Below are positions 46,286-58,687 of a DNA stretch of 64,000 nucleotides, one piece after another; position 1 is the first letter of the stretch, and each line of letters begins with the position of its first letter. The notes beneath the pieces are model-generated. The model ran no database searches. It worked only from the letters and a program-made list of their open reading frames with translations, and was not told the origin of the DNA. Made by a program: the position numbers and the translations under genes. The stretch comes from Lepus europaeus (Eukaryota; Chordata; Mammalia; Lagomorpha; Leporidae): positions 36,317,501-36,381,500 of the forward strand of contig NC_084839.1 of NCBI RefSeq assembly GCF_033115175.1. The letters are read 5' to 3'.

Positions 46286-46611
46286 TTGACAGGCAGAGTG
46301 GATAGTGAGAGAGACAGAGAGAAAGGTCTTCCTTTGCCGTTGGTTCACTCTCCAATGGCTGCCACGGCTGGCGCGCTGCGGCCGGCGCACCGCGCTGATC
46401 CGATGGCAGGAGCCAGGTGTTTCTCCTGGTCTCCCATGCGGGTGCAGGGCCCAAGGACTTGGGCCATCCTCCACTGCCTTCCTAGGCCATAGCAGAGAGC
46501 TGGCCTGGAAGAGGGGCAACCGGGATAGAATCCGGCTCCCTGACCGGGACTAGAACCCGGTGTGCCGGCGCCACAAGGTGGAGGATTAGCCTGTTAAGCC
46601 ATGGCGCCAGC
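46263..46611 (-). mobile_element. CSINE, young, with (TG)n in place of its tail
   Basis: 'tttgacaggcagagtggatag', 'gcgctgcggccggcgcaccg', 'gcaaccgggatagaatccgg', head 'ccatggcgccagcc'. The tail position is an uninterrupted TG repeat at 46263-46285. Insertion lies in the inverted L1. Confidence 0.94.
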
Positions 46612-47327
46612 CTCTTTGTGGTTTTGATTGGCATTTCCCTGATGGCTTATGATGTGGAGCATTTTTTCATATATTTGTTGGCCATTTGTATTTCTTATCT
46701 GGAGACTTTCTAGTGAAGTCCTTTGTCTATTTTTCAACTGCATTGTTTTTGTTTTGCTTTAAAATTGCTGATACATTCAGGATGTTAATCCTTTCAGATA
46801 GGTGGTTTGCATATATATTTTCCCATTCTGTAGGATGTCTCTTCACTTTATTGATCATTTCCTTTACTGTGCAAAGGCTTTTGTGTTTGATATAGTCCCA
46901 TTTGTTTAGTTTTTGTTGCCTGTGCTTTGGGGGTCTTGTTGAAGAAGTTATCCCATATGTTAATGTCTTGGAGTGTTTCCCCTACATTTCCTTCCAGCAA
47001 CTTCATAGTCTTGGGTCTTACACTTAGGTCTTTGATTTATCTTGAATTGATTTTTGTATATGGTGAGAGGTATGGATCTAATTTCACTTTTCCACATATA
47101 TGCATCCAGTTTGCCAGCACTATTTGTCGAAGAGATTATCCTTCACTGTATGGTCTGAACACTTCTGTCAAAAATCAGTTGGCTGTAGGTATGTGGGTTA
47201 GTTTCTGGGCTCTTTTCTGATACTTTGATCTAAGTATTGAGTTTTATGCCAGTTTCATGAAGAATAAAAACTATATGATCATCTTAATAGATGCAGAGAA
47301 AACACTTGATAATAGTCAACACTCTTC

Positions 47328-47696
47328 ATGATAAAACACTCCAGAATTAGATATAGAAGGAACATTCCTCAAAATTATAAGGATGTATGTCACAAACGAA
47401 TAGCCAACATTGTGTTGAATGGTGAAAAAGCATTTCCATTCAGATCTGGAACAAGACAAGGATTTCCACTTTTACTACTGTTATACAATATAATACTGGA
47501 AGTTTTAGCAAATGCAATTAGAGAGGAAAAAGAAATAAAGAGCATCAAAATTGGAAAAGAAGAAGTCAAATTATCCGTGTTTGCAGATGACTTGATGTTA
47601 TACATGGAAAGACCTAAACACTCTACCAAAAAACTGTTAGAATTGATAAACCAATTCAGCAAAGTTACAGGTTACAAAATAAAAATACAAAAATAA
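47328..47696 (+). pseudogene. L1 ORF2 reverse transcriptase fragment
   Basis: A 122-codon open stretch in the inverted part of the L1. It contains GTRQGFPLL (for the usual TRQGCPLSP) and FADDLMLY, the catalytic YxDD-type box, intact. It is cut off on both sides by stops, so only a relic of the enzyme. Confidence 0.85.
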
Positions 47697-48142
47697 ATTC
47701 TTTTTATGCTCATGATGAACTTACAGAAAGAGAAATTAAGAAAGGAATCCCATTCACAATAGCCACAAAAATCAAATATTTAGGAATAAATTCAGCCAAA
47801 GAAGTGAAAGATCTTTACAACGAAAAGTATCAAACATTGATGAAAGAAATCATCAAGGACAGACACAAAATCGAAAGAGATTTCTTGCCCATGTATCGGA
47901 GGAATCGGTATCATTAAAACGTCTGTATACTACCTATAGCAATCTACAGATTCAATGCAGTTCATATCAGTGACATTCTTTACATAATTAGAAAAAGGAT
48001 TCCTCAAGTTCATATGGAATCAAAAGACTCAGAATAGCCAAAGCAAGAAAAATCAAGCTGGAGGTATCACAATACCTGACTTCAGAGCATACTACAAAGC
48101 TGTAGTGATCCAAACAGCACTATTATTCTTCACAGAGAACTT

Positions 48143-48545
48143 TCATGACTGTTATGCCATTGAATTAGACAAGGCTTAGATTTCTACCTGCCTTAACAAA
48201 TGGGCTATCTTGGTCCCCAAGAGAAAAATGTGATCCATAGAAGGACATACAACTCAAGAGCTGAAGTCTCACTTTCCTGGTACATGGCTTTTCCACCTAG
48301 GCTGTGATGTACTCTGGATGTAGGAAGCTAGCTAATGGTGGCCAGGGATATTGAGGTAGGATTTCTTTAGGAGATTTCACATGTCACTGATATAGGAGTT
48401 AGAAATGAAGGCTCACATCTGGACTCGACAATTTTTTAAAATCTGTTTTCTGGGAACAATCAGCACCTGTGTTTCCTGGATTTCAAAGACTGGCTTGTGC
48501 TTCCAGTGTTAAAAGCTGAGTCCTCACTGGAAAGCCATCAAGCAG
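48143..48545. other. Unique sequence
   Basis: Nothing recognised. Confidence 0.4.
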
Positions 48546-48725
48546 AATAGTGCTTCTCAAATATTCATGTGCACAAGAGTAACCTGGGAAGGCAAAAGGA
48601 TGCTAAAACGTCACTGTGATCCATTAGTTCTGGCATAAAGACAGAAATCCTGTGTTTTAAACAAGTTCCCAGTGATGCTGGTGCTGTGCATCTAAAGCCC
48701 ACATGTAAAGTAGGAAGCACAGACT
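48546..48725 (+). mobile_element. MER5A-like hAT MITE
   Basis: 'agtgcttctcaaatattcatgtgcac', 'gtaacctggg', 'aacaagttcccagtgatgctggtgctg' follow the MER5 order. Diverged. Confidence 0.65.
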
Positions 48726-48894
48726 ACAGTTCCTTGTCATCACAGAGAGAGAACTTTAGAGTGGGATCTTATGACCTATGGCTTTTAGGTCCTAAGCACA
48801 GGTCCTTGTGTAAAACCACCCTGAGGAATATTTAGGTAACTTTTTAAATTATGGATTTATTATAAAAATATACTTATAACCTTTAATTTTTCTC

Positions 48895-49585
48895 TATATA
48901 TTTCATAGGAAGTGGAATTTGTGAGTCTGTTCATTCATGGTATACCTACTACATGGCAGCCACAATTTTAAACACTGGGCATAGAATAGAGGACAAAGTG
49001 AAAAATATCCCTGCCCTCAGTAGGTTTACAGTCTAGTGTCATGGAAAGTCTGAGTGAAATCAGCTAAGTAGTGAATACGTAGTAAATAGGATGGGTGATA
49101 TGTAGATGAATATTGTTAAAAAAAAAAGGGATAGGAGATGTGGTTGAAGATCTGGGTTTCCAACTTTAGGTAGAAAACCTTCATTAAGAAAATGACTTGG
49201 AGCAAAGAGTAGAACTGAGAAAGTGAGCTATGGGCTGTCTGGCAGAATAGCTGTCCTGCCTGAGGAAACCATGGGTAGGAAAGACTTGAGAGGGAGAATG
49301 TGCATGATTACAGAATAACATGAAGGCTGCTGCTGTTAGAGAAGAGGGGCTAGGGGACAGCAGTGAGATGAGCAGATAGGAGAAAAGGGGCAGAGGAGAG
49401 CCTCAGAGAGCACTGTGCAGACCTTGAGCTTTGAGTAATATAGGATGTCACTGGATGGTTTTGAATAGAGGAGGGAGAGAGGCAGGATGTGATGTATATT
49501 CTAAAGTCATCATTCTAGCACCTGTGCTAAAAATATAGGTAAAGGTGGAAGTGATGAGACCAGGTATGGGCTATTTGTCCCTAGG
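48895..49585 (-). mobile_element. L2 LINE fragment
   Basis: 'gtctgttcattcatggtatacctactacatggcagcc', 'atccctgccctcagtaggtttacagtctag', 'ggtttccaactttagg', 'ctggatggttttgaatagagg' and 'catcattctagcac' track the L2 3' region in reverse over ~690 bases. Ancient but long. Confidence 0.7.
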
Positions 49586-49755
49586 TGGGAGATGAGGGCA
49601 TCTTGTACTGGTGGTTGCTGGTTTTGTGGAGAGAATTGGACAGATATATTTAGACAGATAGGACTTGCATTTCTCTGGGTTGATAATAAAGATTTATTAA
49701 GGTGGGTGCTGGTTTCTGCTGTTGGATTATTACTCCTTTATTATTTAAGAATATT

Positions 49756-50068
49756 ATGGGGGCTGGTATTGTGGTGCAGCGGGTAAAGCCATCACCTGCA
49801 ACTCCAGCATCCTGAATGGGCGCTGGTTTGTGTCCCAGATGCTCCACTTCTGATCCAGTTTCCTGCTAATGGCCTGGGAAAGCAGTGAAAGATGGCCCAA
49901 CTGCTTTGGGGCTTGCTATACCCACAAAGGAGACCCTAATAAAGCTCCTAGATTCAGCCTGGCCTTTGCAGCTGTTTGGGGAATGAACCAGTAGTTGGAA
50001 GATTCTCTCTCTCTGATTCTCCCCATCTCTGTAATTCTGCCTGTCAAATAAGTAAATAAATAAGAAAT
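49756..50068 (+). mobile_element. CSINE, left arm of an inverted pair
   Basis: 'gggggctggtattgtggtgcagcggg', 'gcctgggaaagcagtg', CT part and 'aagtaaataaataag' tail. The middle is diverged. Its tail continues on the far side of the next SINE, showing the second SINE entered this tail. Confidence 0.92.
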
Positions 50069-50094
50069 ATTTATTTACTTAATTTATTTAAAAG

Positions 50095-50404
50095 ATATTT
50101 ATTTATTTACTTATTTGACAGGTAGAGTTACAGACAGTGAGTGAGAGAGAGAGACAGAGAGAAAGGTCTTCCTTCCATTGGTTCACTCCCCAAATGGCTG
50201 CCACAGCCAGTGCTGCACCAATCTGAAGCCAGGAGCCAGGTGCTTCCTCCCAGCCTCCCATGTGGGTGCAGGGGCCCAAACACCTGGGCCATCCTCCACT
50301 GCTCCCCTGGTTCACAGCAGAGAGCTGGACTGGAAGAGGAGCAAATGGGACTAGAACCTGGTGCCCATAGGGGAGGATTAACCAAGTGAGCCATGGCACC
50401 GGCC
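50095..50404 (-). mobile_element. CSINE, right arm of an inverted pair
   Basis: 'atttatttacttatttgacagg', 'ggtcttccttccattgg', 'ggggaggattaaccaagtgagcc' and head 'atggcaccggcccc'. The box-B part is shortened ('cctggtgcccataggggagg'). Confidence 0.93.
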
Positions 50405-50884
50405 CCATAAATAAATATCTTTTAAAAAAGATTATGGAATATTTAAAGCAATGATTTTGTTACCTTTCACCAGCACGAACTTTAGAACAATCGAGCAGCG
50501 TGTATTCCATTTTTTAATTTTCAATCACAGATGGGTGTCTTTCCATTAAAAAACAAATCAGGAGTGGCAGCAATTGTCAATGTTATTTTTCTTCTTATAA
50601 TTCTAACTCAAGTTAAATTAAAGATAGAAACTCTCTAGAGAATTCACTATTCTAAGGATAGCAAATAATCAGGAAAGACCATCACTACTGTTTTCACCAA
50701 TGGCAGACATGGCTAAATGATCGCAGCATTCTTTTTCGCTGAGTTCTGCTGGAATACCGGAATCTTTATCCAACCAACCACCAACAGATTAGCATTGGCA
50801 CAAATTAAGACTTATTTGCCATGCCTGTGAGTAATCAGTCTTCCCATAGCTTAACAAGATTGGACAGGAAGCCTTATTACAGTG
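50405..50884. other. Unique sequence
   Basis: SINE tail remnants to 50430, then nothing recognised. Confidence 0.4.
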
Positions 50885-51080
50885 TGCTGTTGGAGTCAGT
50901 CATCATCTTTGTCTTGTCAAATCCTGTCTCCATCACTTGCAAGATCTTTGACCCTGAACTAGTGACTTAACATTTGTAAGCTTCAGGATTCTCATCCATA
51001 AACTAGGGAAAAATAATATCTATCTGATAGGAGCTGACAGAATTATAAAATGTTAAATGTTAAGTGCATAACACGTCACC
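50885..51080 (+). mobile_element. MIR SINE
   Basis: 'tgttggagtcagtcatcatc', 'ctgtctccatcacttgcaag', 'gtgacttaacatttgtaagcttcagg', 'aactagggaaaaataatatctatctgatagg' follow the MIR core. Confidence 0.7.
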
Positions 51081-52528
51081 TCACCAAAACAGTTGATATA
51101 TCTCAAACATTAAGTGCATTAGAATTGAATCAATAGATTTTCAATTAATAGAGCTTAATAGATCCATTTCTTGAGGTCAAAATATTTATATAAATATCCT
51201 GCCAGTTTTTTTTTTTTTTTAGCTTACAGATATGCCAGTATCTTCTACAGGGAGGGAAACCTTTCTTGCAAATCCTCCCAAGCTTACACAGTATTGTTGG
51301 AGCCCTCCAGCATGACAGCATCATTTAGGTTTGAGGATTGGATGGGGTGTAGAATCCACAGGCTAGAAAATTGGGATATAGTAGTGTGTTATGAAAGCCT
51401 TGCTGGAGAATAGTTTAGACTTGGATGTTCCTTTTCACATTGGAACTATACATGGGAATTCCCACAGGAACAGCATGCGTTGATGAGACAGTGCCAAGTG
51501 ATATGTCTTCTGTTTAAGGTTCAACATGGCAATGCAGGGTTTTGTCCTTTACATTGATTAGAGAGCTGATTATTCTTTGTTGCATGGTTTCTTTGGGAAA
51601 ATACACCTATGACTCCAAATGGCTTTTATGTACTTTACACATAGAGCTTTGGACACAAACTCCCTTTCTTTAATGTAGTCTGCTTTTCCAAAGCCGCTTA
51701 TACGTATGCTGTCCTACCTGTGCACATAAATGCAAGAAAGGTAAAATAAATTAGAGACCGTCTGGTCTGAGCTTTCTTGAATTCCGTTTCCAGTCTGCAC
51801 ATCACAGAATTTCCTTGATGTCCTTCTGCTGAGTGTAGGAGCTCACACCTTGGGGGTGAATATGAAAGCTCCAAGCCTATTTTTGAAGATTCTTTCCACA
51901 GTGTGATGATCAGAATTGCTATTGAACTTAGAGAGTCCAGCTTTGTTTCAAAGATGCGTTGTACATATTTTGATTCTTGGAATGACCTCATTAGATACAT
52001 CGATGGGCTCTTATTCTGGTCACAGAGAGGTGTGTTCTGCCTTGGGGCAGTAGTATTTCATGAGGCCTCGCTGTGACCTAGATCTTAGATGGATGGCACA
52101 CACACTGGAGTGTCCCTGGCCCTTCTTCATCAATGACAGATGGTACTAATTGATTAAGGAACATTTTACTTTCTTTCTGAGGCTGAATGGGCTTTAGAAT
52201 TCTTCCAGGGAGACATAACTAGGTGACGAAGATGGTACACAGAATAAAACCTATTTGTCATCTTTGGCCTAAAACATACATTTATTTTTGAACTCATTTC
52301 ACCCAGATTTATTTTTGTTTTCTATTCTTGAACACAAGTCAGTTATTAAGTCTAGTTCTTTCTAAGGCATCCTAGCTGCCCATCTGCCCCTGCTACATTC
52401 AAGATTTGCTTTTTGCATTTGTTTCCTGTAGCTTTACTCTGTTTCATCTAATTGTGAATTCAGGGTCATATGTTTTGTTCTTGGGACCCAACATGGTTGC
52501 TAAATCTTTGGAGTTCACTCGCTCAATA

Positions 52529-52559
<31 letters not shown>

Positions 52560-53756
52560 TTCCAGGCCATGGTCAGCCATTGCTTTCTTGAAGTAGCCTC
52601 TCATGCCTTCTGGAGCATCTTCTAGACATAAATTCTCCATTTTTCTTTCAAGCTTCTTCATTTTTGTGTTTTCCAACTCTTATTATAGATTTCTGCAGTT
52701 CAAGTCTCTCTTAAAGCATGTTTAATTGGCTGTGATTATGTCCACTATTTTAAATTTCAATGCTTGTGTTTTTATTTAAAAATTTTTTTAAGGTACATAA
52801 ATTTCTTGTATTGAGGTATTATGCTGATGATTTGTTTAATCCCCCATCCCCTCTTTTAACATAATGTATCATGGTCTTCTTAGACTTTTAAATTTCCTTT
52901 TACTTCTTTAATAACATTTTACAGTTTCTTTCAGGTTGCCTATTAGTTGAAGTTCTATTCCTGAATTTTGTTGCATGTTGCTCTTAGGATTTTGATTCTT
53001 CCTTTAGTATAGTTAATAATTTTACAAGGACTTATTTCATTCTTCCTGACTGCCATACCAGTAGGTGATGTTTTATCATACTGATGCTGACTCCAGCTCA
53101 CAGAGAATTATTTCCTTATGTATTTCATAATTTTAGGTCACAATGTGCATTTGTAGAAGAGAAGCTGCAGCTCAGGTTGAGGCCAGTCCCTTTCAGGGCA
53201 CTTCTTACTTATATTCTCCAGATAAGCACTATAGAGTATATGAATTCTGATGTTAATTTCTGTTGGTTTATTAATTTGGAGATACCAAGGGAAAGCAAAC
53301 TTGTATTACAAACCTGAAGGAAGTACAGGCTTGGGTTTTAAACTTACAGAAAATCTTTTAAAAATCTGGAATGCAGCAGAGAGGGATACATGTCCCTTGT
53401 TGGTGGGAATTGTCTTCTAGTCAAAACTTGCAATAAAACTGTAGCCCTTCGAGTGTTCTAACTCAATCCCATCTCTTTAAGCCCAAGGAAATATTTAGCT
53501 CTGCGTGGACATTGGAGCCCCATACCACAGTGCTATCTCTTCCTCACCAAACTCTCCCAGATGCTATCACATCTGCAGAAAGGATTTGTCTGAATCGTAG
53601 TGCAGCCTTCATTTCTGACATTTGGGAGTTCCTGTTGTTTCTTGTCAGCACAGCTATGCATCTTAAAGCTGCTTGCATTTCATATAGCATTGCTAGGTAT
53701 TTTTAGTGGCAGTGTTTTCTAGTTATCTTATTTTGCTGTCATTCCACAATCAGAAG
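51081..53756. other. Unique sequence, with one microsatellite
   Basis: No gene found. A 100-codon minus ORF (51698-52000) has no recognised domain. 52770-53050 is T-rich and may be very old LINE, but I cannot support a family. Confidence 0.45.
52529..52554. repeat. (CT)n microsatellite
   Basis: About 13 perfect TC units. Confidence 0.92.
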
Positions 53757-54110
53757 CCCTCCCACACTATGCATTTATTGAGCACTGGTTAATCCCAGAC
53801 ACTGAGTTTAGCACTGGGTCTGTAAAGACCTCTGGTCACAAGGTAATAGTCTAGTGAGGTAGGTAACCATGTCGTTTTTGTGATATATTATATGAAAGAG
53901 CTGTGTATACAATCATTTAGAAACAGAATAGGGCCTTCCAAACTTATGAGTGAGGTCAAGTCGGAGAAAACTTCCTGCAAAAGAGATACATCACATGATC
54001 CTGAAGTTTGAATATGAATAAATCAAGGAAAGGTGGTGGAGGAGGGAAGAAAGTGCATGAAAAATTTGAGCATTTCAGAACTATTGGAGTAGATAGAGTT
54101 CAAGGAAAAC
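53757..54110 (-). mobile_element. L2 LINE fragment
   Basis: 'catttattgagcactgg', 'gacactgagtttagcactggg', 'ggtaatagtctagtgaggtagg', 'gaaaacttcctgcaaaagag' and 'atcctgaagtttgaatatg' track L2 in reverse. Diverged. Confidence 0.5.
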
Positions 54111-55849
54111 AAATCACATCTTATTGCTACATTCAACACACAACTTTCTGGTTGAGCTCTCCTGGAATTTTGCTAACAACTCAAGGGCAATGCCATAAAA
54201 ATTTAATATTCTAATTACAGGAAAGGGATGGCCTGCTGGGACAGTTGAGTCCTCTGAGAAGCAGATGCCAAGAAAGAGTTAGAAATGCAAGAGATTTATT
54301 GAGGATGTTGTTCCTAAGAGACAAAGGGAAAAGGAATCAAGAGAAGGCAGAGAGCCCTTGGCTGCAAGGCAGGTCACGCATTTATGAGAGGACAGGAGGA
54401 AAGGAAGACAAATGAGTAGGAAGAGCCTTATACTGTGGTGCAACAACATTTACCAGGCTAACAGGGAGCTCTAACACTGCCGGCAGAAGAGTCCGCAGTG
54501 GGCGGGAATTGCCATGCCACTGCATACCTGCTCTGTGCTGTGTTCAGAAGTTCCATGGAGCTTCCATGTAAGAGCATAACCTTGGGGTAAAGACCGTGGC
54601 AGATCCCAGAGGTCTAGCAGTATTCCTCGTGGCAGGTTCTCTCATGAGTGTCCGTGGCAACTACACTCCTAGTGGAAATTTCATAAGCTGGCCTTCTGGT
54701 TCATAGACTAGACTCACGCGATTTTACTATTATGTCCCTATCACTAAGACTCTGTTCATTTTGGAGTTTCCGGTACCTACTTGGCAAGTTTCTAGATAAG
54801 AGCTAGGCCACAGCAGATGTATTCAGTTAATATCCAGTGGCCATTTGATTTCTTAGCATCCTTTTAAGTTGCCTGTCTATGGCAAGAGCCTCTCTGTCTC
54901 ATTATGCATCATATGCCTGCCCCTTCCCTTCTACATTTAGTTCATACTACTGCATTGTGATTTTGCCCTGTTGATTCATACAGCATTACCACTCCTGATT
55001 TCCTCTTTACTTCTGATGATCTATTAGAGAAGGCTAAAAATCATACTGTTATAATGCTATATGATGAATTATCCATAACGAGATTTGAGCTATTTTAGAA
55101 AAAGATACAGCAATATAAAAAAAGAAGCCAGCAGATTATCCATCCTATCAGGAAATTGATGGGGGATTCCTTAACACATGTGTAAATGGAAAAATTGGTC
55201 ACATAATTTGAGTCCTTGAAATTACATGGCACTTAAAGGATTTCTAAGAGAAAATGGATCATTGACAATGAGTCACTTCCATTCTCTTTGTGCTGAGCCT
55301 GCCTCATCAAGACTGAGTTCACACACCTCTTCCTTGGAAGTCTTGATGTCTAAAGAGAAAGGCGTGTGCCTCTGCTGGTAAGATTTTCACTTTGCTTTGT
55401 CTTCTGTGGCACAGAGAGTGAGATTGAAAGTGCGCCTGTTCAAGGACATAGGCATCTTGATATTTCTGTCACCTGTGCACAGAACATCGTATTCTAACAT
55501 GTTCTGTCCCTGACTACGATTCTCTTACATTACAGAATAACATCTCATCATGGAAAGTGGCTTTTTTTTGCTGTCTTCCAAAGAGAATTTTAGTTTTATT
55601 AAGCTGTTTTCAATGCTCCTTACCTTCACTTTAACTTGAGTGGTATATTCTTGAGAAACATACTATTTTACAACTGATTTAGGTGCACATGAACCAAAAC
55701 CTCAAATTTAGTGGGAATTGAGCTAAGTTGTCAACTACCTAAGTAGGTAGATTTAAGAAAATCAATTTATAGTTTGTGAGAAGATGGTGAGGAGAAAAAG
55801 AAAGGATATAAAAGGGTTCTGAGAAAATAACAGCCCTGTCTCTACTGTT
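54111..55849. other. Unassigned sequence
   Basis: 54210-54770 ('gcaagagatttattgagg' and a GC-richer middle) has the feel of an old LTR, but I cannot name it. The rest is unique, with no gene recognised. Confidence 0.4.
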
Positions 55850-56088
55850 GAGGAACAGTGTTGTTTTTTTTTTTTCCTTCCTAGTACTTGTTGAAGTCTT
55901 TACTTAGTGTAGAGTTAACTTTATGATTGTTAATGAAACAAAGTAGACCTTTGTAAAAATTAAGAGTGGGGTTGGGAGAGGGAGGAGAAAAGAAGGGTGG
56001 CAGTGTGGGCAGGAGGGAGAGTAGGGTGGAAGTATCACTCTGTTGCTAAATCTCTATATGTGAAATTTGTGTACCTTAAATAAAATCT
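55850..56088 (+). mobile_element. 3' end of an older lagomorph L1
   Basis: 'aaaaattaagagtgg', the G/A-rich 'gagagggaggagaaaagaagg', 'gtatcactctgttgctaaatctc', 'gtaccttaaataaaatct'. Related in reverse to 33385-33550. Its last bases are the target for two CSINEs. Confidence 0.7.
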
Positions 56089-56402
56089 TATTTATTTATT
56101 TAAAATTTTTTTTTGACAGGCAGAGTTAGAGAGAGAGAGAAAGGTATTCCTTTTTCCGTTGTGGCCGCTACGGCAATCCAAAGCCAGGAGCCAGATGCTT
56201 CCTCCTAGTCTCCCATGCGGGTGCAGGGCCCAAGGACCTGGGCCATCCTCCACTGCCTTCCCTGGCCACAGCAGAGAGCTGGACTGGAAGAGGAGCAACT
56301 GGGACAGAATCCGGCGCCCTAACCGGGACTAAAACCTGGGGTGCCGGCGCCTCAGGCGGAGGATTAGCCTAGTGAGCCACAATGCTGGCCTAAATAAAAT
56401 CT
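56077..56402 (-). mobile_element. CSINE, first of a tandem pair at one target
   Basis: Body about 56096-56390: 'tttttttttgacaggcagagttagag', shortened 'aggtattcctttttccg', 'gggacagaatccggcgcc', head 'agtgagccacaatgctggcc'. Flanked by taaataaaatct at 56077-56088 and 56391-56402. Confidence 0.94.
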
Positions 56403-56746
56403 TTTTTTTTTTTAAAGATCTATTTATTAATTTGAAAGGCAGAGTTACAAGAGGCAGAGGTAGCAAGAGAGAGAGGTCTTCCATCTGCTGGTTCACTCCC
56501 AAGATAGCCACAGTGGCCAGAGCTGGGCTGATCCGAAGCCAGGAATCCAGAGCCTCTGCCGGGTCTCCCATGTGGGTGCAGGGGCCCAAGCACTTGGGGC
56601 ATCTTCCACTGCTTTCCCAGGCCATAGCAGAGAGCTGGATCTGAAGTGGAGCAGCCAGGACTCAAATTAGTGTCCATTTGGGATGCCAGCACTGCAGGCG
56701 ACGGCTTTACCTACTATGCCACAGTGCTGGCCCCTAAATAAAATCT
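56391..56746 (-). mobile_element. CSINE, second of a tandem pair at one target
   Basis: Body about 56405-56734: 'ttttttttttaaagatctatttatt', 'ggtcttccatctgctgg', head 'tatgccacagtgctggcccc'. It belongs to a different, older-looking subfamily than its neighbour. Flanked by taaataaaatct at 56391-56402 and 56735-56746. Confidence 0.94.
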
Positions 56747-57959
56747 ATTAAAAAAATCCCTCACATTTTCATTTACAGTTAAATGCAGGAAGTTGTCCTG
56801 ATGAGCTAAGGGGTTGAAAGCCTAGTTAGGAATTTAAGACTTTAAGCTTTCCCTGATCAGAAATGGTCTAACTTCAGACAAGCCTTACATGAATTTCTTC
56901 CCTGTTGATGTCCCAAAGTGTTCTATAATTACACTTCACCAGAATTTCCAAGGCTCCTGAGTATATCTCAGAATTGAAATTCATATATATGTGTATACTA
57001 GTTTGAAAACATAAGAAAATATCCTATAGCATCTAATCAAAGAAAATAAGTAAACATGGAGAAATCAAAGTGGAACAAAGTGAAACAGAGAGAAAGGGGC
57101 ACCAGTTCCTGAACCTCAAAATATGCATATGCAGATTAGGTCTCTAACCCAACTAAATGTTAACTGCTCTAGCTTTATAATTGTTCTGCTTCAAGTGTTT
57201 ATATAATTACTCCATTCTTGCGCTCAGGATGTTTTGGTTAGATAATTCAGCTGAATGTTAAGATGTCAAATGAATAAATAGAACTGCAAATGACTGGGGA
57301 TGATGCCAGCACTGAGTATCATTATTAAGGTTATAAGTTTGAGCAAAGACTGGATTAAATACTGATTGTACCTAAATACTCCAGTGGAAATGTTATTAAA
57401 AGGTCTCTGGAGGGCTTATTTTCTTTTGACATGTGGTATGTTTTTGTTGCTTTTAGCAGCAATGTTTCCAAAAGAGTTTCTCAATGTGGAAGAATACTGC
57501 CGTGGATTTGATTTTTTTCTTCCTGGAGGAGGTGGCCAGAAGGAATGACAGAACTGATAGTTTACTACTAATTTAGTTTTAAGAAAAGGATATAGCATAA
57601 ATAGATTTAGAATAAGATTTATGTGACAAATATTGAAAATGCGTTTATTGTTTGATTAGTTTTGTTGGACTTGGGGGATGAACTTTGAAGAGATGAGTGA
57701 CAAAATTTTACCAAAATGATTTGACTGCAGTTCTTAAAAATCGATGGAGAATTTCAATATGTAAATATGGATAGATTTGAAAAGTTTGGGACAAGGGTGA
57801 AAGACTAAAGTATAAATGCTGTATATTGTGATAAAGTAGAAATAATGCAACTGAAAAGTCAGGGGAAAGAGTTTTTTGATTGTTGTATTAGTAGGTGGGA
57901 ATTAAAGTATAACTGCAAAGACTAATGAACTGGACAAAGGCAAAAACAGAAATAAACAT
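56747..57959. other. Unique sequence
   Basis: AT-rich. Nothing recognised. ORFs at 57366-57548 (+) and 57416-57598 (-) overlap and lack motifs. Confidence 0.45.
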
Positions 57960-58084
57960 TTCTGACAATCTTGTTACCTCATCTTGATAAATACAGTGCA
58001 GAAAAGGAAATAATGGGCCAATATCACTTATGACTATTGACACACAAATAGCAAATAAAATTCAGCTTCACATTAATAGACTAT

Positions 58085-58429
58085 AACAAAGTGCAGATTT
58101 TTAAAAAAAGATTTATTTCTTTATTTGAAAGGCAGAGTTACAAAGAGGCAGAGGCAGAGAGGTCTTCCATCCACTGGTTCATTCCCCAAATGGCTGCAAT
58201 GGTCAGGGCTGGGCTGATCCAAAGCCAGGAGCGAGGAGCTTCTTCCATGTCTTCCACGTGTGTGCAGGGGCCCCAAAACCTGGGCCATCCTCCACTTCTT
58301 TCTCAGGCCACAGCAGAGAGCTGAATTGGAAGGTGGAGCAGCTGGGACTCCAACCAGCGCCCATATGGGATGCCGGCATTGCAGGAGCGGCTTTACCCGC
58401 TACACCACACCGCCGGCTCCAACAAAGTG
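58085..58429 (-). mobile_element. CSINE, full length
   Basis: Body 58094-58420: 'tttaaaaaaagatttatttc', 'ggtcttccatccactgg', head 'gctacaccacaccgccggctcc'. Target-site duplication aacaaagtg at 58085-58093 and 58421-58429. Confidence 0.94.
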
Positions 58430-58687
58430 ATTTATTCTAGGGTTGGCTTAATGCTAGGAAACCCATTAATGTACAAGATTAATGACTCTAGGAAAAAAAA
58501 TCCTAATTATTGCTGTTGTTAATGAAGCCGTTGATGAAAATCAATATCAATTTATGATAAAAGCATTTAAAGAAACAGGAATTGAGGAGTATTTTTTCTC
58601 ATATGATTAAAGGTTCATTAATTAGTCCAAAGCCAGTATCTTACAATTGAGAAAACATTAGAGGGATTCCTAAGATTAGAAATGTGT

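Larger units (their letters stand above)
45721..48142 (-). mobile_element. L1 with 5' inversion (twin priming)
   Basis: Left part 45734-47250 is minus-strand L1: short 3' UTR then ORF2 end. Right part 47252-48125 is plus-strand ORF2 from the reverse transcriptase (FADDLMLY at about 47579-47602) to the '[10 protein letters not shown]' region. The right end of the plus part is exactly the ORF2 sequence that should precede the start of the minus part, so the 5' portion was inverted during insertion. Probable target-site duplication: tcacagacattct (45721-45733) and tcacagagaactt (48130-48142). A CSINE is nested at 46279-46611. Confidence 0.9.

Noticed and set aside
51698..52000. 100-codon minus ORF
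   Set aside because: No recognisable motif and no support beyond being open.
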